Shown: piece after piece, positions 26,694 through 37,188 of the stretch
Layout of the letters: the number at the start of each line of letters is the position of its first letter
Position numbering within the stretch: position 1 is the first letter of the stretch
Origin: CAVVNN01 sp963838035
GTDB lineage: Bacteria; Actinomycetota; Thermoleophilia; Solirubrobacterales; 70-9
Direction of reading: 5' to 3'
Assembly (NCBI GenBank): GCA_963838035.1
Contig: CAWIPM010000005.1
Location: 124,001 to 188,000 of the forward strand
DNA length: 64,000 bases
Position numbers and translations under genes: made by a program
Notes under the pieces: generated by a model
Database searches by the model: none
What the model saw: the letters and a program-made list of their open reading frames with translations, nothing else
What the model was told of the DNA's origin: nothing

Positions 26694-29600
26694 ATGGCCG
26701 AGCGTGACTTCCTAGCCGCAACCAGAGAGCGCGTCGTCGTCTTCGACGGCGGCATGGGCGCGACCCTGGAGCAGTTCGACCTTACGCAGGAGGACTACGG
26801 CGGCTTGCAGGGCAAGTGCCACGAGGCGCTCGTCCTCAACCGGCCCGACGTGATCGCCGGGGTCCACTCCTCGATGCTGGAGGCCGGCGCCGAGGTGGTC
26901 GAGACCGACACCTTCCAGGGCTCACGCTTGAAGCTCGACGAGTGGGGCCTGGGCGAGCACACGCTGGAGATCAACACCAAGGCGGCGCAGATCGCCCGCG
27001 AGGCGGCGGGCGAGACCCGCTTCGTCGCCGGCTCGATCGGACCGACCGGGTTCCTGCCCGCCTCGACCGACCCGACCCTGGGCGAGATCTCCTTCGCGAC
27101 CCTGGTCGAGGTATTCGCCGAGCAGGCCACGGGTCTCGTGCAGGGTGGAGCCGACCTGATCATCGTCGAGACCGCCCAGGACATCCTTGAGGTGAAGGCG
27201 GCGATCTTCGGCGCCCGCGAGGCCTTTGCCGCGACCGGCCGACCCCTGCCGCTCCAGGCCAGCGTCTCGCTTCTCCCCAGGGGGGAAAGATGCTGCTCGG
27301 CACCGACATCCGCGCGGTGCTGACGACGCTGACGGCGCTCGACGTCGACGTGATCGGGCTCAACTGCTCGACGGGGCCCGAGGACATGCGCGACGCGATC
27401 CGCTTCCTCGGCGAGAACAGCCCGCTGCCGGTTCACTGCATCCCCAACGCGGGCCTGCCCCTGCAGGGGCCCGACGGCGAGACGATCTTCCCCGAAGAGC
27501 CCGAGCCGCTGGCCACGACCCTGGGCGAGTTCGTCGAGCGCTACGGGGTCGGGATCGTCGGCGGCTGCTGCGGGACAACCCCCGAGCACATCCGCGCGAT
27601 CCGCGAGCGGGTCGGCGAGCGCGCGCCCGGAGCACGACCGGCGCCGGGCCCGATCGAGGTCTCCTCGATGATGACCTCCACCCCGCTCGTGCAGGAGCCG
27701 CGCCCGACTCTCGTCGGCGAGCGCGTCAACTCGCAGGGCTCACGCCGGGCGAAGGAGCTGCTGCTCGCCGACGACTACGACGGCCTCGTCCAAATCGCCG
27801 AGGACCAGGTGGCCGGCGGCGCCCACGTGCTCGACGTCTGCGTGGCGCTCACCGAGCGATCCGACGAGGACGAGCAGATGGGCGCGGTGGTGAAGCGGGT
27901 CTCCCTCACCCAGCCGGCGCCGATCCAGGTCGACTCGACCGAGCCGGAGGTGATCAAGGCCGCGCTGGAGCAGATTCCCGGGCGGGCGATCGTCAACTCG
28001 ATCAACCTCGAGGCCGGCCGCGACAAGGCCGACGTCGTCGTGCCGCTGGCCAAGGCGCACGGAGCGGCGCTGATTGCGCTGACGATCGACGAGGTCGGGA
28101 TGGCGAAGACCGCCGAGCGCAAGGTGGAGATCGCCGAACGACTGCGGGACATCGTCTGCGGCGAGCACGGCCTCGACCCCGAGGCGCTGATCTTCGACGC
28201 CCTCACCTTCACGCTGACCACCGGCGACGATGAGTGGAGGCCCTCCGCGGTCGAGACGATCGAAGGGATCCGCCGGATCAAGGCCGAGATCCCGGGCGTG
28301 AAGACCTCGCTCGGAGTCTCCAACGTCTCCTTCGGGGTCTCCCCCCGGCCGCGCGCCGTCCTCAACTCCGTCTTCCTGCACCACTGCGTCGAGGCCGGGC
28401 TCGACCTGGCGATGGTCAACCCCAACCACATCACCCCATACGCCGAGATTCCCGACGCGGAGCGTGAGTTGACCGACGACCTGGTCTTCAACCGGCGCGA
28501 GGACGCGCTCGAGCGCTTCATCGCCCACTTTGAGTCGACGGCCGAGGAGGCTGTCGAGGCGGCCACCGACCCGACCGAGGGCATGGAGCCCGAGGAGGCC
28601 CTGCACTGGCACATCCTGCGCCGCCGCAAGGACGGCGTCGAGGGATGGATCGACCGCTCGGTGGAGAAGATCGGCGCCGTACCGACCCTGAACGAGGTGT
28701 TGCTGCCGGCGATGAAGGAGGTCGGCGACAAGTTCGGCGCCGGCGAACTGATCCTGCCCTTCGTCCTGCAGTCGGCCGAAGTGATGAAGCGCGCCGTCGC
28801 CCAGCTCGAGAACTACCTCGACCGGATCGACGGCCACACCAAGGGAAAGGTGGTGATCGCGACCGTGTTCGGCGACGTGCACGACATCGGCAAGTCGCTC
28901 GTCAACACCATCCTCACCAACAACGGCTACACGGTGATCGACCTCGGCAAGCAGGTCCCGGTAGAGACGATCATCGAGGCCGCGGTGGAGAACGAGGCCG
29001 ACGCGATCGGCCTCTCCGCCCTGCTCGTCTCGACCTCGAAGCAGATGCCCGCCTGCGTGCAGGAGCTGCACCAGCGCGGGCTCGGATTCCCGGTGCTGAT
29101 CGGCGGCGCCGCGATCAACCGCGACTTCGGCCGCCGCGTCCTCTATCCCAAGGGCAAGGAGTCAGACGACGTCTACGAGCCCGGCGTCTTCTACTGCAAG
29201 GACGCCTTCCAGGGGCTCGACACGATGGACGCCCTGATCGACGCGGAGGCCCGCGAGGCGCTGGTCGAGCGAATCCGCGGCGAGGCCAAGCTCCTGCGCG
29301 AGAAGCCGGCGGTCGTCGACGACGCGCCACCGATCACCGACGACAGCGTCCGCTCGGCCGCCCGCACCGACACGCCGATCCCGGCGCCGCCCTTCTGGGG
29401 AGTCCGCGAGATCCCGGTCGACCTCGATGAGGTCTTCCCCCACCTCGATCGCCACGTTCTCTTCAAGCTGCATTGGGGAGGGCGCGGGGTGAAGGGAGAG
29501 GCCTGGCGCGAATTGGTCGAGGGCACCGGCGAGGAGGAGGGCTTCGCACCGCGGTTGGAGCGGATGTGGCGCGAGCAGGACTACCTGCGCCCGCGGACTC

Positions 29601-30256
29601 GGCTTGGCTACTTCCCCTGCAATGCCGACGGCAACGAGCTGATCGTCTTCGACCCCGACGACACCGAGCGCGAGCTGGAGCGCCTAGCCTTCCCGCGCCA
29701 GCCCAGGCACGACCGCATCTGCCTCGCCGATTTCTTCCGCCCCCTGGGGTCGGGCGAGCGCGACGTGGTCGCGCTGCAGGGCGTCACCGTCGGGCCGGAG
29801 GTGACGGAGTTGATCGAACGGCTGGAGAGCGAAGGCGAGTTCGCCGAACAGCTCTTCGTCCACGGCCTCGGCGTGCAGTCGGCAGAGGGGTTGGCAGAGT
29901 GGCTGCACTCGAAGGTGAGGAGGGAGCTGGGGATCGACCCCGACCAGGGACGCCGCTACTCCTGGGGCTACCCGGCCTGCCCGGACCAATCCGAGCACGA
30001 GAAGGTTTGGCGCCTGCTCGGCCTCGAGGAGATCGGCATGACCCTCTCCGGCGGCTACGCGGTGATGCCCGAGCAATCGACGGTGGCGATCGTCGCCCAC
30101 CATCCACAGGCGGTCTACTTCGGGATGAAGTCAGGCTTCATCCCCGAGGACAAGGTCTCCGACGAGCTGATCGCCGGCACCGATCGCGGCGGTGAGCTGC
30201 CGCCGGAGTCAGACCCCGGCGACAGCTCCCCCGAAGTGCTCAGCCCCTCTGCCTAA
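26694..30256 (+). CDS. metH: Cobalamin-dependent methionine synthase, single-base frameshift
   Basis: About 1187 aa when corrected. Domains in order: homocysteine-binding barrel with zinc ligands in GLNCSTG and GGCCGTT, pterin-binding barrel (PTLVGERVNSQGSR), B12 cap, B12-binding domain with the DVHDIGKSL motif (cobalt-ligating His), and AdoMet reactivation domain (RRYSWGYPACP). It transfers methyl from methyl-tetrahydrofolate to homocysteine. The frame breaks at 27275-27285 in adjoining C and G runs; one extra C restores LLPQGGKMLLGTDI. Given full conservation on both sides, a sequence error is most likely. A TAGCCT box nine bases before ATG 26694 suggests a near-leaderless mRNA. No cobalamin riboswitch fits the 50-bp gap. 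Confidence 0.9.
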
Positions 30257-30328
30257 TGGCGGGCGAGCGGGGCGATCTGCCTGCTCGTCATCCCCGACTC
30301 GATTGCTTGCACCGGGGCCAGCCGTCAC

Positions 30329-32659
30329 TTAGGCCCGGACGCGCTTGCGGCGGCTGGCATCGCCGTGAGCCTGGGGCTCAGGCTCGAGCCGGACCGGCGC
30401 GGCGGAAAGCGCCTGCACGCGGAGGTCGCTCCAGGTGAGGCCCTCGCGGACGAGAGCCGGCAGGCCAAGGGCAACCGCGGTGGCGATCTCGACCGCCTGC
30501 AGGATCACCCCGTAGGCGAGGGCGTCGGCGGTGCCGATGCCGAAGCCGGTGTGGAGAACGCTGATCACGGCGAGCTGGAAGACACCGATATTTGAGGGCG
30601 TTGCCGGGATGATCGCGGTGACGTTGACCGCGAAGAGCACGGCCGCGGCGGCGCCGACGCCCGCCTGCCCGTTGAGCCCAAGCGCGTAAAGCAACGCCCA
30701 GCAGGCCGAGAGCTGAATCGCCCACGCGGTGAGCTGGGCAACCGCGGCGACGGCCCCCAGGCGCGGCTTCCGGAAGACCGCGAGGCCCGCCCGGACCTGG
30801 ACCAGGGCCCTGTGAAGGGCGCCGCCGAGCCGGGCCAGGCGGCCATTTCCGTTGCGGCGCATCAGCATCGGCGCGAAAAGCACAACGACGAGCAGGATCA
30901 GCGGTACGAAGCTGAACGCAAACAGCTTTTGAGTGCTGGAGTGAAAGAGGGGTGTGGTCGAGACGATGATCACGCCCAGCAGGACCAGGGCAACGAGGTT
31001 GAGAACGGTCTGGGAGACCAGCGTGCCGAGCAGGACGGGGAAGGTTTCCCGCATTCGCCCGGTGCGGCGGGCCAGGGACATCGCGCGGGCGGGCTCGCCC
31101 AGGCGCGCCGGCAGCGTTGCTGACATCAGGACGCCGATCATCGTTGCCGAGGTGACGTCGCGGCGGCGGACCTGGCGGCTGGGCAGCGCCGCGCGAACGA
31201 TCCAGTACCAGGAGGCCGCGCGGAAGAAGAGCGAGAGCGCCATCAGAGCGCAGGCGACGAGCACCAGGGTGAGGTCGGAGCGAACGATGCTTTCGACAAC
31301 GCTGTCGACGCCGATCTTCTGCGCCGCGAGCGCGGTCAGGCCGAGGCCGAGCCCCCCGGCGACGCCGAGCCCGATGCGCCGGGCGACGCGCCTTCTCCGG
31401 CTGCCCCTCTGAATCGGCGCCGGGTCGAGGGACGGCAGACGCTGCGGTGGGCGCCGGGGCCCGCCGTGGGCAGGCCGGACGCCGGCCCAGTGCGCGGCAC
31501 GCTCGCTCGCGCTGCGGGGCGCCGGCGACTCAATCGCCCGCTCGTAGACCTTCGTCACCCGGTCGGCCACCCGCGGCCAGGCGTAGCGGCGGGCGCTGCG
31601 GCGGGCGGCCTCGCCCATCGCCCGCAGGCGCTCGGGCTCGTGATAGATGCGCAACAGCTCCTCGGCGAGGCGCTGCGGGTCGGCCGGCGGCACCAGCAGC
31701 CCGTCGACCCCGTCGGTGACGACATCGCTGTATCCGGCGATGGCGGAGGCGATCACCGGCGTTCCGGCGGCGAAGGCCTCGGTCAGGACCATGCCGAAGC
31801 TCTCGCCGGAGAGCGACGGGGCACAGAGCACGTCGGCCTCATGCAGAGAGCTCCACAGCCGCTCGCCGGAGACCCGCCCATGAACATCGATCCACCGCAT
31901 CAGATCGCGGTCGGCGAGGTAACGCAGCACATCCTCACGCTCGGCCCCGATCACGGTGAGGCGGCAAGGGACATGCTCGACCAGTGCACCGAAGGCGGCG
32001 AGCAGGATCGGCAGGCCCTTGCGCTCCTCCGGGCGGCCGACGAAGAGGACCCGCAGCTCCCCGGACGCCGGCTTGGGCCCGGACCGCGCCGCGTCGACGT
32101 CGACCCCGTTGGGGACGATCTCGTAGTCGCCGCCGTACCAGCGCCGCCCGGTCCAGGCAGCGGCCTCGGAGACGGCGATCCTTGCCGAGAGCCGGTTGAA
32201 GACCCGCCGGGCGCCAAGCGCCGAGGCGATGTGATTGGGGATCGCCTTGGTCGAGTAGGCGTGGAAAGTTCCGACGACCGGGGATCCAGAGCCGAGCGTC
32301 GCGTTCCAGCCGACCAGCGGGACCACCGGCTCGTGGACGTGGACGACATCGAACCCGCCCTCGCGCAGCTCGCGGCGGGGAGCGACGACGCCGCCGGCCG
32401 GGAAGGCTGCGAGGTTGGAGATCGCGCCGTTGGAGGCGATGCCGATCGAGCGACCGAGCGGGACGAGGTAATCGGAGACCTCGCGCGGTTCGGCATTCGC
32501 CCGGTGCGTCATACGGCTGAGCCGGCCAGGCGGGTCGAACGGAGCGAGCACGCGAACATGGTGGCCGCGATCGAGGAACTCCTCCGCAAGCGCCTCCACG
32601 TGCCTGTTCACGCCGCCCTGGTAGCTCCAGGAATATGGCGAGACTAAAGCGATTCGCAC
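30329..32659 (-). CDS. Fusion: GT4 glycosyltransferase + flippase-like membrane domain
   Basis: The 776-aa single frame has two parts. Residues 1-380 form a GT4 (PimA-like) glycosyltransferase with YQGGVNRHVEALAEEFL and the EX7E site in ESFGMVLTEAFAAG. After a basic Pro-rich linker, residues about 415-750 form an eight-helix LPG-synthase/AglD-like (UPF0104) transmembrane domain with VLMSATLPARLGEPARAMSL and IPATPSNIGVFQL. The enzyme probably transfers a sugar from GDP- or UDP-sugar to a lipid, and the membrane part may move the product across the membrane. Such a fusion couples two steps usually encoded separately. The next gene upstream is a related polytopic protein. Confidence 0.88.
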   Translation of the reverse strand: MRIALVSPYSWSYQGGVNRHVEALAEEFLDRGHHVRVLAPFDPPGRLSRMTHRANAEPREVSDYLVPLGRSIGIASNGAISNLAAFPAGGVVAPRRELREGGFDVVHVHEPVVPLVGWNATLGSGSPVVGTFHAYSTKAIPNHIASALGARRVFNRLSARIAVSEAAAWTGRRWYGGDYEIVPNGVDVDAARSGPKPASGELRVLFVGRPEERKGLPILLAAFGALVEHVPCRLTVIGAEREDVLRYLADRDLMRWIDVHGRVSGERLWSSLHEADVLCAPSLSGESFGMVLTEAFAAGTPVIASAIAGYSDVVTDGVDGLLVPPADPQRLAEELLRIYHEPERLRAMGEAARRSARRYAWPRVADRVTKVYERAIESPAPRSASERAAHWAGVRPAHGGPRRPPQRLPSLDPAPIQRGSRRRRVARRIGLGVAGGLGLGLTALAAQKIGVDSVVESIVRSDLTLVLVACALMALSLFFRAASWYWIVRAALPSRQVRRRDVTSATMIGVLMSATLPARLGEPARAMSLARRTGRMRETFPVLLGTLVSQTVLNLVALVLLGVIIVSTTPLFHSSTQKLFAFSFVPLILLVVVLFAPMLMRRNGNGRLARLGGALHRALVQVRAGLAVFRKPRLGAVAAVAQLTAWAIQLSACWALLYALGLNGQAGVGAAAAVLFAVNVTAIIPATPSNIGVFQLAVISVLHTGFGIGTADALAYGVILQAVEIATAVALGLPALVREGLTWSDLRVQALSAAPVRLEPEPQAHGDASRRKRVRA

Positions 32660-32679
32660 GAACCACTAAGGGTAGTCGA

Positions 32680-34524
32680 TCATGCGGCCTCTTCCGGGCG
32701 GGCGCTCTCGGCCCATGCGTAACCGCAGAAGACGAGGAGGTAGGCGGCGCCGATCTCGAGGAGGAGAGCGCCCGAGTCGTTGGCGAGAGTGCCCACAGCG
32801 GTCGCCGCGAGCGCTCCGAGCAGGCCGGCCCGCATCGCCGGCAGCCCGCGCAACCAGGCCTGGAGAAGATCGCGGCGGGCGATGGCAAGCGCCACGAGCA
32901 GCGCGATCAGCGGCATGAAGACGAAGACGATCGGCCGGGTGAAGCTGTGCGCCGAGAGTTGGAGGCGCCGCTGGGCGACCTGGGCCAAGTCGTTGAAGCC
33001 GCCTGCGTCGAGGACCGAGCGGGTGAGGTGGGCGTTGGCGCCCGAGACGAGATCGACGAGGGCCAGCAGCGCCAAGGCGCAGAGAGGCACTGCGACGACA
33101 AGCAGAACGGCATGCCGGCGGCGAGGCGCAACCACGGCAGCGGCCACCGCCGCCCCGACCGGGAAGACGATCGCCGCGCCGACGTCGGCCCCGAACCGTC
33201 CCGCCGCAAAGACGAACGCCAGCACGATCCCCACGACCAGAAAGGCGACGGCCGCCCGGCGCGATTCGATCCGCGGCGCGAATCCGGCCAGCCCCGCCCC
33301 GGTCCCGGCGACGATCAGCACAGCGAGCAGGGCCTCCAGCTCGTTGCCGATCCCGTAGAACCGAACCCCGAGGCCCGGGTTGGGGCCCAGCAGCGAGAGC
33401 GAGGTGAGCTGGGAGCCGGCGATCACGTCGGCCGCGTAGGCAAGGACCGTCAGCCCGGAGGCCACCGCCAGCGCCCGGTAACCGCCGACGAAGGCGAGGG
33501 TCAACCCGGCGAGGAGCGGCGACCCGGCCAAGACCAGAAGCTGTTCGGCCGTTTGGCTCGGCTCGATTGCCGCGCCCGCCAGCAAGAGGAGGGGTAGGTA
33601 GACGACGGATAGCCCAACCGTCCGGATCCCGCTCCGGCCGGCACGACCGCGGGTCAAGGCAACCGCCAGCCCAAGCGCGATCAGCCAGACAGCAAGGCTA
33701 CCCCCGATCACCGGACCACGCCTCTCCGAGATCATCCCGAGTCGATTCCCCAGCGACACCACCTCTCCCACATCGACCGACCCCTCCGACCGAATCGGCT
33801 GCCCCGACATCTCTGGGGGGACCGCGATCCCGAAGTGGTCGAGGATGGTCGGAGCGATGTCGGTCGAGAGCACGTACCCGTCCAACCGAGTGCTGTCCGA
33901 CGTCAGGTTCCCATCGAGTCCTCGCCCGGCGATCCCGATCGCCAGCGCCTCGTTCTTCGCCGGTGGCGGCCTCTCGATCGCGATCAAGAGGCCCTCGCCA
34001 CGCAGGCCACGGGCCAGGCGTCCGAGCTGCCCCAGGCTCACGGCTCGAACCACGCAGCGCCTGCCGGCGCCGGCGAGAGCGGAGGCGAGCAACCCCGGCA
34101 CGATGTCGGCTGGCGCCGATTCGGCCCGCTCGGTCACGGCCCGGGAATAGGGAGGCCCGCAGATCCCGCCGCCGGTGTCCTGCGGCAGGGCGGAGTCATA
34201 GAGCGAGTCGAACACGCGGTTCCCCTGCGAAATGTCCAGGTAAGTCTGCTCCGCCGGAACACTCCCGAGCCCGGCGCTGATCAGCCCCGGCGAAACTCCC
34301 CGAACCCTCGCCAGCTGCTCCACCCGGGTCCCCCGGGGTAGGAGAGCAATCACTATGCGGGGGCGTCGGGCCCGGGCAGGGGGCGGAACGTCTTGCGCTC
34401 TTTCGCCGGCCCCAATCGCGGCCAGCCGACCCGGCCCCTCGAAAGTGTTGAGTGGAGCCCCCTTTCCGGACCCGGCAAACGCCAGCGTTCCGAGCGCTAT
34501 CGTGACCCCGATGGCCGACCGCAC
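32680..34524 (-). CDS. Polytopic protein with alkaline-phosphatase-fold N-terminus
   Basis: About 614 aa. After a signal-like start, an extracytoplasmic domain (about residues 60-290) includes RGVSPGLISAGLGSVPAEQT and the segment YVLSTDIAPTILDHFGIAVP, which is typical of the alkaline phosphatase/phosphoglyceromutase superfamily. About ten helices follow. I see no full metal-ligand set, so catalysis is uncertain. The GTG at 34524 gives the signal peptide but overlaps the start of the divergent heme gene by 14 bp, so a later start is possible. It lies 20 bp upstream of the glycosyltransferase fusion and likely works on the same envelope glycolipid. Confidence 0.7.
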   Translation of the reverse strand: MRSAIGVTIALGTLAFAGSGKGAPLNTFEGPGRLAAIGAGERAQDVPPPARARRPRIVIALLPRGTRVEQLARVRGVSPGLISAGLGSVPAEQTYLDISQGNRVFDSLYDSALPQDTGGGICGPPYSRAVTERAESAPADIVPGLLASALAGAGRRCVVRAVSLGQLGRLARGLRGEGLLIAIERPPPAKNEALAIGIAGRGLDGNLTSDSTRLDGYVLSTDIAPTILDHFGIAVPPEMSGQPIRSEGSVDVGEVVSLGNRLGMISERRGPVIGGSLAVWLIALGLAVALTRGRAGRSGIRTVGLSVVYLPLLLLAGAAIEPSQTAEQLLVLAGSPLLAGLTLAFVGGYRALAVASGLTVLAYAADVIAGSQLTSLSLLGPNPGLGVRFYGIGNELEALLAVLIVAGTGAGLAGFAPRIESRRAAVAFLVVGIVLAFVFAAGRFGADVGAAIVFPVGAAVAAAVVAPRRRHAVLLVVAVPLCALALLALVDLVSGANAHLTRSVLDAGGFNDLAQVAQRRLQLSAHSFTRPIVFVFMPLIALLVALAIARRDLLQAWLRGLPAMRAGLLGALAATAVGTLANDSGALLLEIGAAYLLVFCGYAWAESARPEEAA

Positions 34525-35203
34525 TTTCGCCAAGTTCACATTTTTCAAGGTTGACCCAGCCTGGCGCCGCCGAGATGCCGAGCTTCGCACGGCCGACAAG
34601 CAGGAGTTTCTCGCCGCCTGCGAGGACTTTGCCATCGACCGCTCGCTGCGCGCCTACTCAACCATAGGCACACGCGGCGACGTCGACCTCGTCCTGCTCA
34701 GCCAGAGCCCCAACCTCGACGACATCCACACCTTCCATGTCGTTCTCGGCCAGAGTGGATTGGCGAAATGGGCCGAGACCCCATACTCGTTCCTCTCGAT
34801 GACCAAACGCTCGCCCTACTCCGAGGAGCAGGCGAGGCCCGAGATCTGCGTATCGGATCGCAAATTCCTGTTTGTCTACCCGATGGTGAAGCAGCGCCGC
34901 TGGTACGGGCTGCCCGCCGAGGAGCGGGGGCGGATCATGAAGAGCCACATCGAGGTCGGTCGCCGCTATCCGGAGATCACCATCAACACCTCCTATTCAT
35001 TCGGCATCGACGATCAGGAGTTCGTCGTCGCCTTCGAGGCTGACGACCCGGGGATGTTCCTCGACCTGGTCAATGAGCTGCGCCCGACCGAGTCCAGCGA
35101 GTACACCGAGCGCGAGACCCCGATCTTCACCTGTGTCGCGATGTCCGCGCGCAAGGCTCTCGACGCGCTCGACGGAGCCCCCAACCTCGCCGCCGTGCGA
35201 TGA
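34511..35203 (+). CDS. chdC: Coproheme decarboxylase / chlorite dismutase family
   Basis: The 230-aa protein belongs to the chlorite dismutase fold. The segment FLFVYPMVKQRRWYGLPAEE holds the conserved Tyr used by coproheme decarboxylases. HIEVGRRYPEI supplies the heme-ligating His region, and DDQEFVVAFEADDPGMFLDL is the second conserved block. In actinobacteria this enzyme completes heme b from coproheme. ATG 34511 (MADRTFAKFTFF) is the family-like start. The stop overlaps the next gene (ATGA). Confidence 0.88.
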   Translation: MADRTFAKFTFFKVDPAWRRRDAELRTADKQEFLAACEDFAIDRSLRAYSTIGTRGDVDLVLLSQSPNLDDIHTFHVVLGQSGLAKWAETPYSFLSMTKRSPYSEEQARPEICVSDRKFLFVYPMVKQRRWYGLPAEERGRIMKSHIEVGRRYPEITINTSYSFGIDDQEFVVAFEADDPGMFLDLVNELRPTESSEYTERETPIFTCVAMSARKALDALDGAPNLAAVR

Positions 35204-35739
35204 GCACCGAAGCCCTCAGCTACGCGATCGACGACCAGGATCACCTGATCAAAGTCGACGACGGATACCTGAGCTTCGCCGAGGAGAACGGCTGGGACGG
35301 CGCCGGGGCAAGCCTGGGCCGCACGCTGTGGGACTTCGTCGCCGGCCACGAGATGAAGAAACTGCAGCGCATGCTGTTGCGCCGGGTGCGAAACGAGGCG
35401 CGCTCCGTCGAGCTGCCCTTCCGCTGCGACGGGCCGGACGTGCGCCGTGAGATGGACATCCGGATCGCCGCCCACGGCTCCGGCCGAGTGGTCATGTTCT
35501 CGGCGCGCCTTCGCTCCGAGGAGGCCCGCGACCGGACCCAGCCGATGCTGGACCCCCACGCCCCTCGAGGCGAGGGCCTGCTGGAGATGTGCGGCTGGTG
35601 CGATCGCTTCCTGATCGGCGACGAGTGGGTGGAGATCGAGGAGGCGGCAGCGAGGCTGGAGCTGTTCAGGCGCTCGGAGATGCCGGCGGTCAGCCACGGG
35701 ATCTGCCCGAGCTGCAACGAGATGCTTCTCGCCGCTTAG
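35200..35739 (+). CDS. PAS-like protein with C-terminal CxxC-CxxC zinc motif
   Basis: The 179-aa soluble protein has an N-terminal PAS-like domain (residues 5-110) and a C-terminal ribbon with CGWC and HGICPSC pairs. That tail is common at the ends of bacterial PAS sensor proteins and probably binds zinc. It has no kinase or output domain. Coupled by ATGA to chdC, it may sense heme, redox state or gas and act by protein contact. Function inferred from context only. Confidence 0.7.
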   Translation: MSTEALSYAIDDQDHLIKVDDGYLSFAEENGWDGAGASLGRTLWDFVAGHEMKKLQRMLLRRVRNEARSVELPFRCDGPDVRREMDIRIAAHGSGRVVMFSARLRSEEARDRTQPMLDPHAPRGEGLLEMCGWCDRFLIGDEWVEIEEAAARLELFRRSEMPAVSHGICPSCNEMLLAA

Positions 35740-35775
35740 ACGGCGGCGGCAGTCCCCTATCCTTCCGCGCTCGCC

Positions 35776-37188
35776 ATGGCCAAGATCGGAACTCCCGAGA
35801 ACCCCCTCCGCGTCGCCATCGTCGGCGCCGGACCGTCCGGCTTCTACGCCGCCGAGCACATCCTCAGGGATGAGGGCCTTCATGCCCAGGTCGATCTCTT
35901 CGACCGCCTCCCCACCCCGTTCGGGCTGGTCCGCGGCGGAGTCGCTCCCGACCATCCCAAGATCAAGTCGGTGATCCGGGTTTACGAGAAGACCGCCGCG
36001 CGAGAGGGCTTCCGCTTCTTCGGCAACGTCAAGGTCGGCCACGACATCGAGGTCGATGACCTCGAGCGGCTCTTCCACGCGATCGTCTTCACGGTCGGCT
36101 GCGAGACCGATCGCCAGCTCGGCATTCCGGGCGAGAACCTGCCTGGCAGCCACGCGGCCACCGCTTTCGTCGGTTGGTACAACGCCCACCCCGACTATGC
36201 CGAGGAGGAGTTCGACCTCTCGTGCGAACGAGCGGTGGTGATCGGCAACGGCAATGTGGCGATGGACGTGGCGCGGATGCTGGCGCTGACCGACCACGAG
36301 CTGCGCCAGACCGACACCGCCGACCACGCGATCGAGATGCTCGATGCCAAGAAGATCCGCGAGATCGTCGTGCTCGGCCGGCGCGGCCCCGCCCAGGCCG
36401 CGTTCACCAACCCTGAGATCAGGGAGCTGGGCGAGATGGAGGACGCCGATGTCGTCGTCGACCGGTCCGATATGGAGCTGGACGGGGCCAGTGCCGCCTT
36501 CCTCGAGTCCGACGAGGCCGACAAGACCACCCGGGTCAACGTCGAGACCCTGCGCGAGTTCTCGACCCGCGAGCCCGAGGGCAAGCGGCAGCGAATCGTC
36601 CTGCGCTTCCTCGCCTCCCCGGTGGAGATCCAGGGGGAGGGCAGGGTGGAGAAGATCGTGATCGGCCGCAACGAGCTGGTCGAGGAGGGCGGCGCTCTTC
36701 GCGCCCGCGACACCGGCGAGCGCGAAGAGCTGGAGTGCGGCCTGGTGCTGCGCTCGGTCGGCTACACCGGCGTCCCGATCGAGGGGGTCCCGTTCGACGA
36801 GAAGCGAGGCCTGATCCTCAACGAGGGCGGCCGCGTGCTCGACTCCCACGACGCCGGCCACAAGGTCGGCCACTACACCGCGGGCTGGATCAAGCGCGGC
36901 CCCTCCGGCGTGATCGGCACCAACAAGAAAGACGCGCTGGAGACGGTCACGCACCTGCTCGCCGATGTCGGGTCCCAGACCCTGCTCGATCCCGAGAGCC
37001 CAGAGCCCGCTGCGGTGGAGGACCTGCTCGCCGAGCGGGGCATCCGCTACGTCAGCTTCGAGGACTGGCAGGCGATCGACGAGGCCGAGGTCGGCAGAGG
37101 TGAGCCCCACGGCCGCCCCCGGGTCAAGTTCGTCCGGGTAGAGGAGATGCTCGAGCACGCCGGCGCCCTCGGTGCCGGCGAACGCTGA
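35776..37188 (+). CDS. fprA: Ferredoxin/adrenodoxin-type NADP+ reductase
   Basis: The 470-aa FAD enzyme has an N-terminal FAD site VAIVGAGPSGFYAAEHIL, the family motif PFGLVRGGVAPDHPKIKSV, an NADP site VVIGNGNVAMDVARML with RRGPAQAAFT, and the C-terminal AGWIKRGPSGVIGTNKKDA. FprA moves electrons between NADPH and ferredoxin. It overlaps the BolA start by one base. A 7Fe ferredoxin gene lies 3.8 kb away inside the island. Confidence 0.93.
   Translation: MAKIGTPENPLRVAIVGAGPSGFYAAEHILRDEGLHAQVDLFDRLPTPFGLVRGGVAPDHPKIKSVIRVYEKTAAREGFRFFGNVKVGHDIEVDDLERLFHAIVFTVGCETDRQLGIPGENLPGSHAATAFVGWYNAHPDYAEEEFDLSCERAVVIGNGNVAMDVARMLALTDHELRQTDTADHAIEMLDAKKIREIVVLGRRGPAQAAFTNPEIRELGEMEDADVVVDRSDMELDGASAAFLESDEADKTTRVNVETLREFSTREPEGKRQRIVLRFLASPVEIQGEGRVEKIVIGRNELVEEGGALRARDTGEREELECGLVLRSVGYTGVPIEGVPFDEKRGLILNEGGRVLDSHDAGHKVGHYTAGWIKRGPSGVIGTNKKDALETVTHLLADVGSQTLLDPESPEPAAVEDLLAERGIRYVSFEDWQAIDEAEVGRGEPHGRPRVKFVRVEEMLEHAGALGAGER

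Noticed and set aside
27275..27285. Programmed frameshift in metH
   Set aside because: No downstream structure or slippery-site logic is evident; a one-base run error restores the exact family sequence, and similar breaks affect many unrelated genes.
35014..37158. Long open frame antisense to chdC-fprA
   Set aside because: Composition effect of high GC; no domain, while the opposite strand encodes clear ChdC, PAS and FprA proteins.
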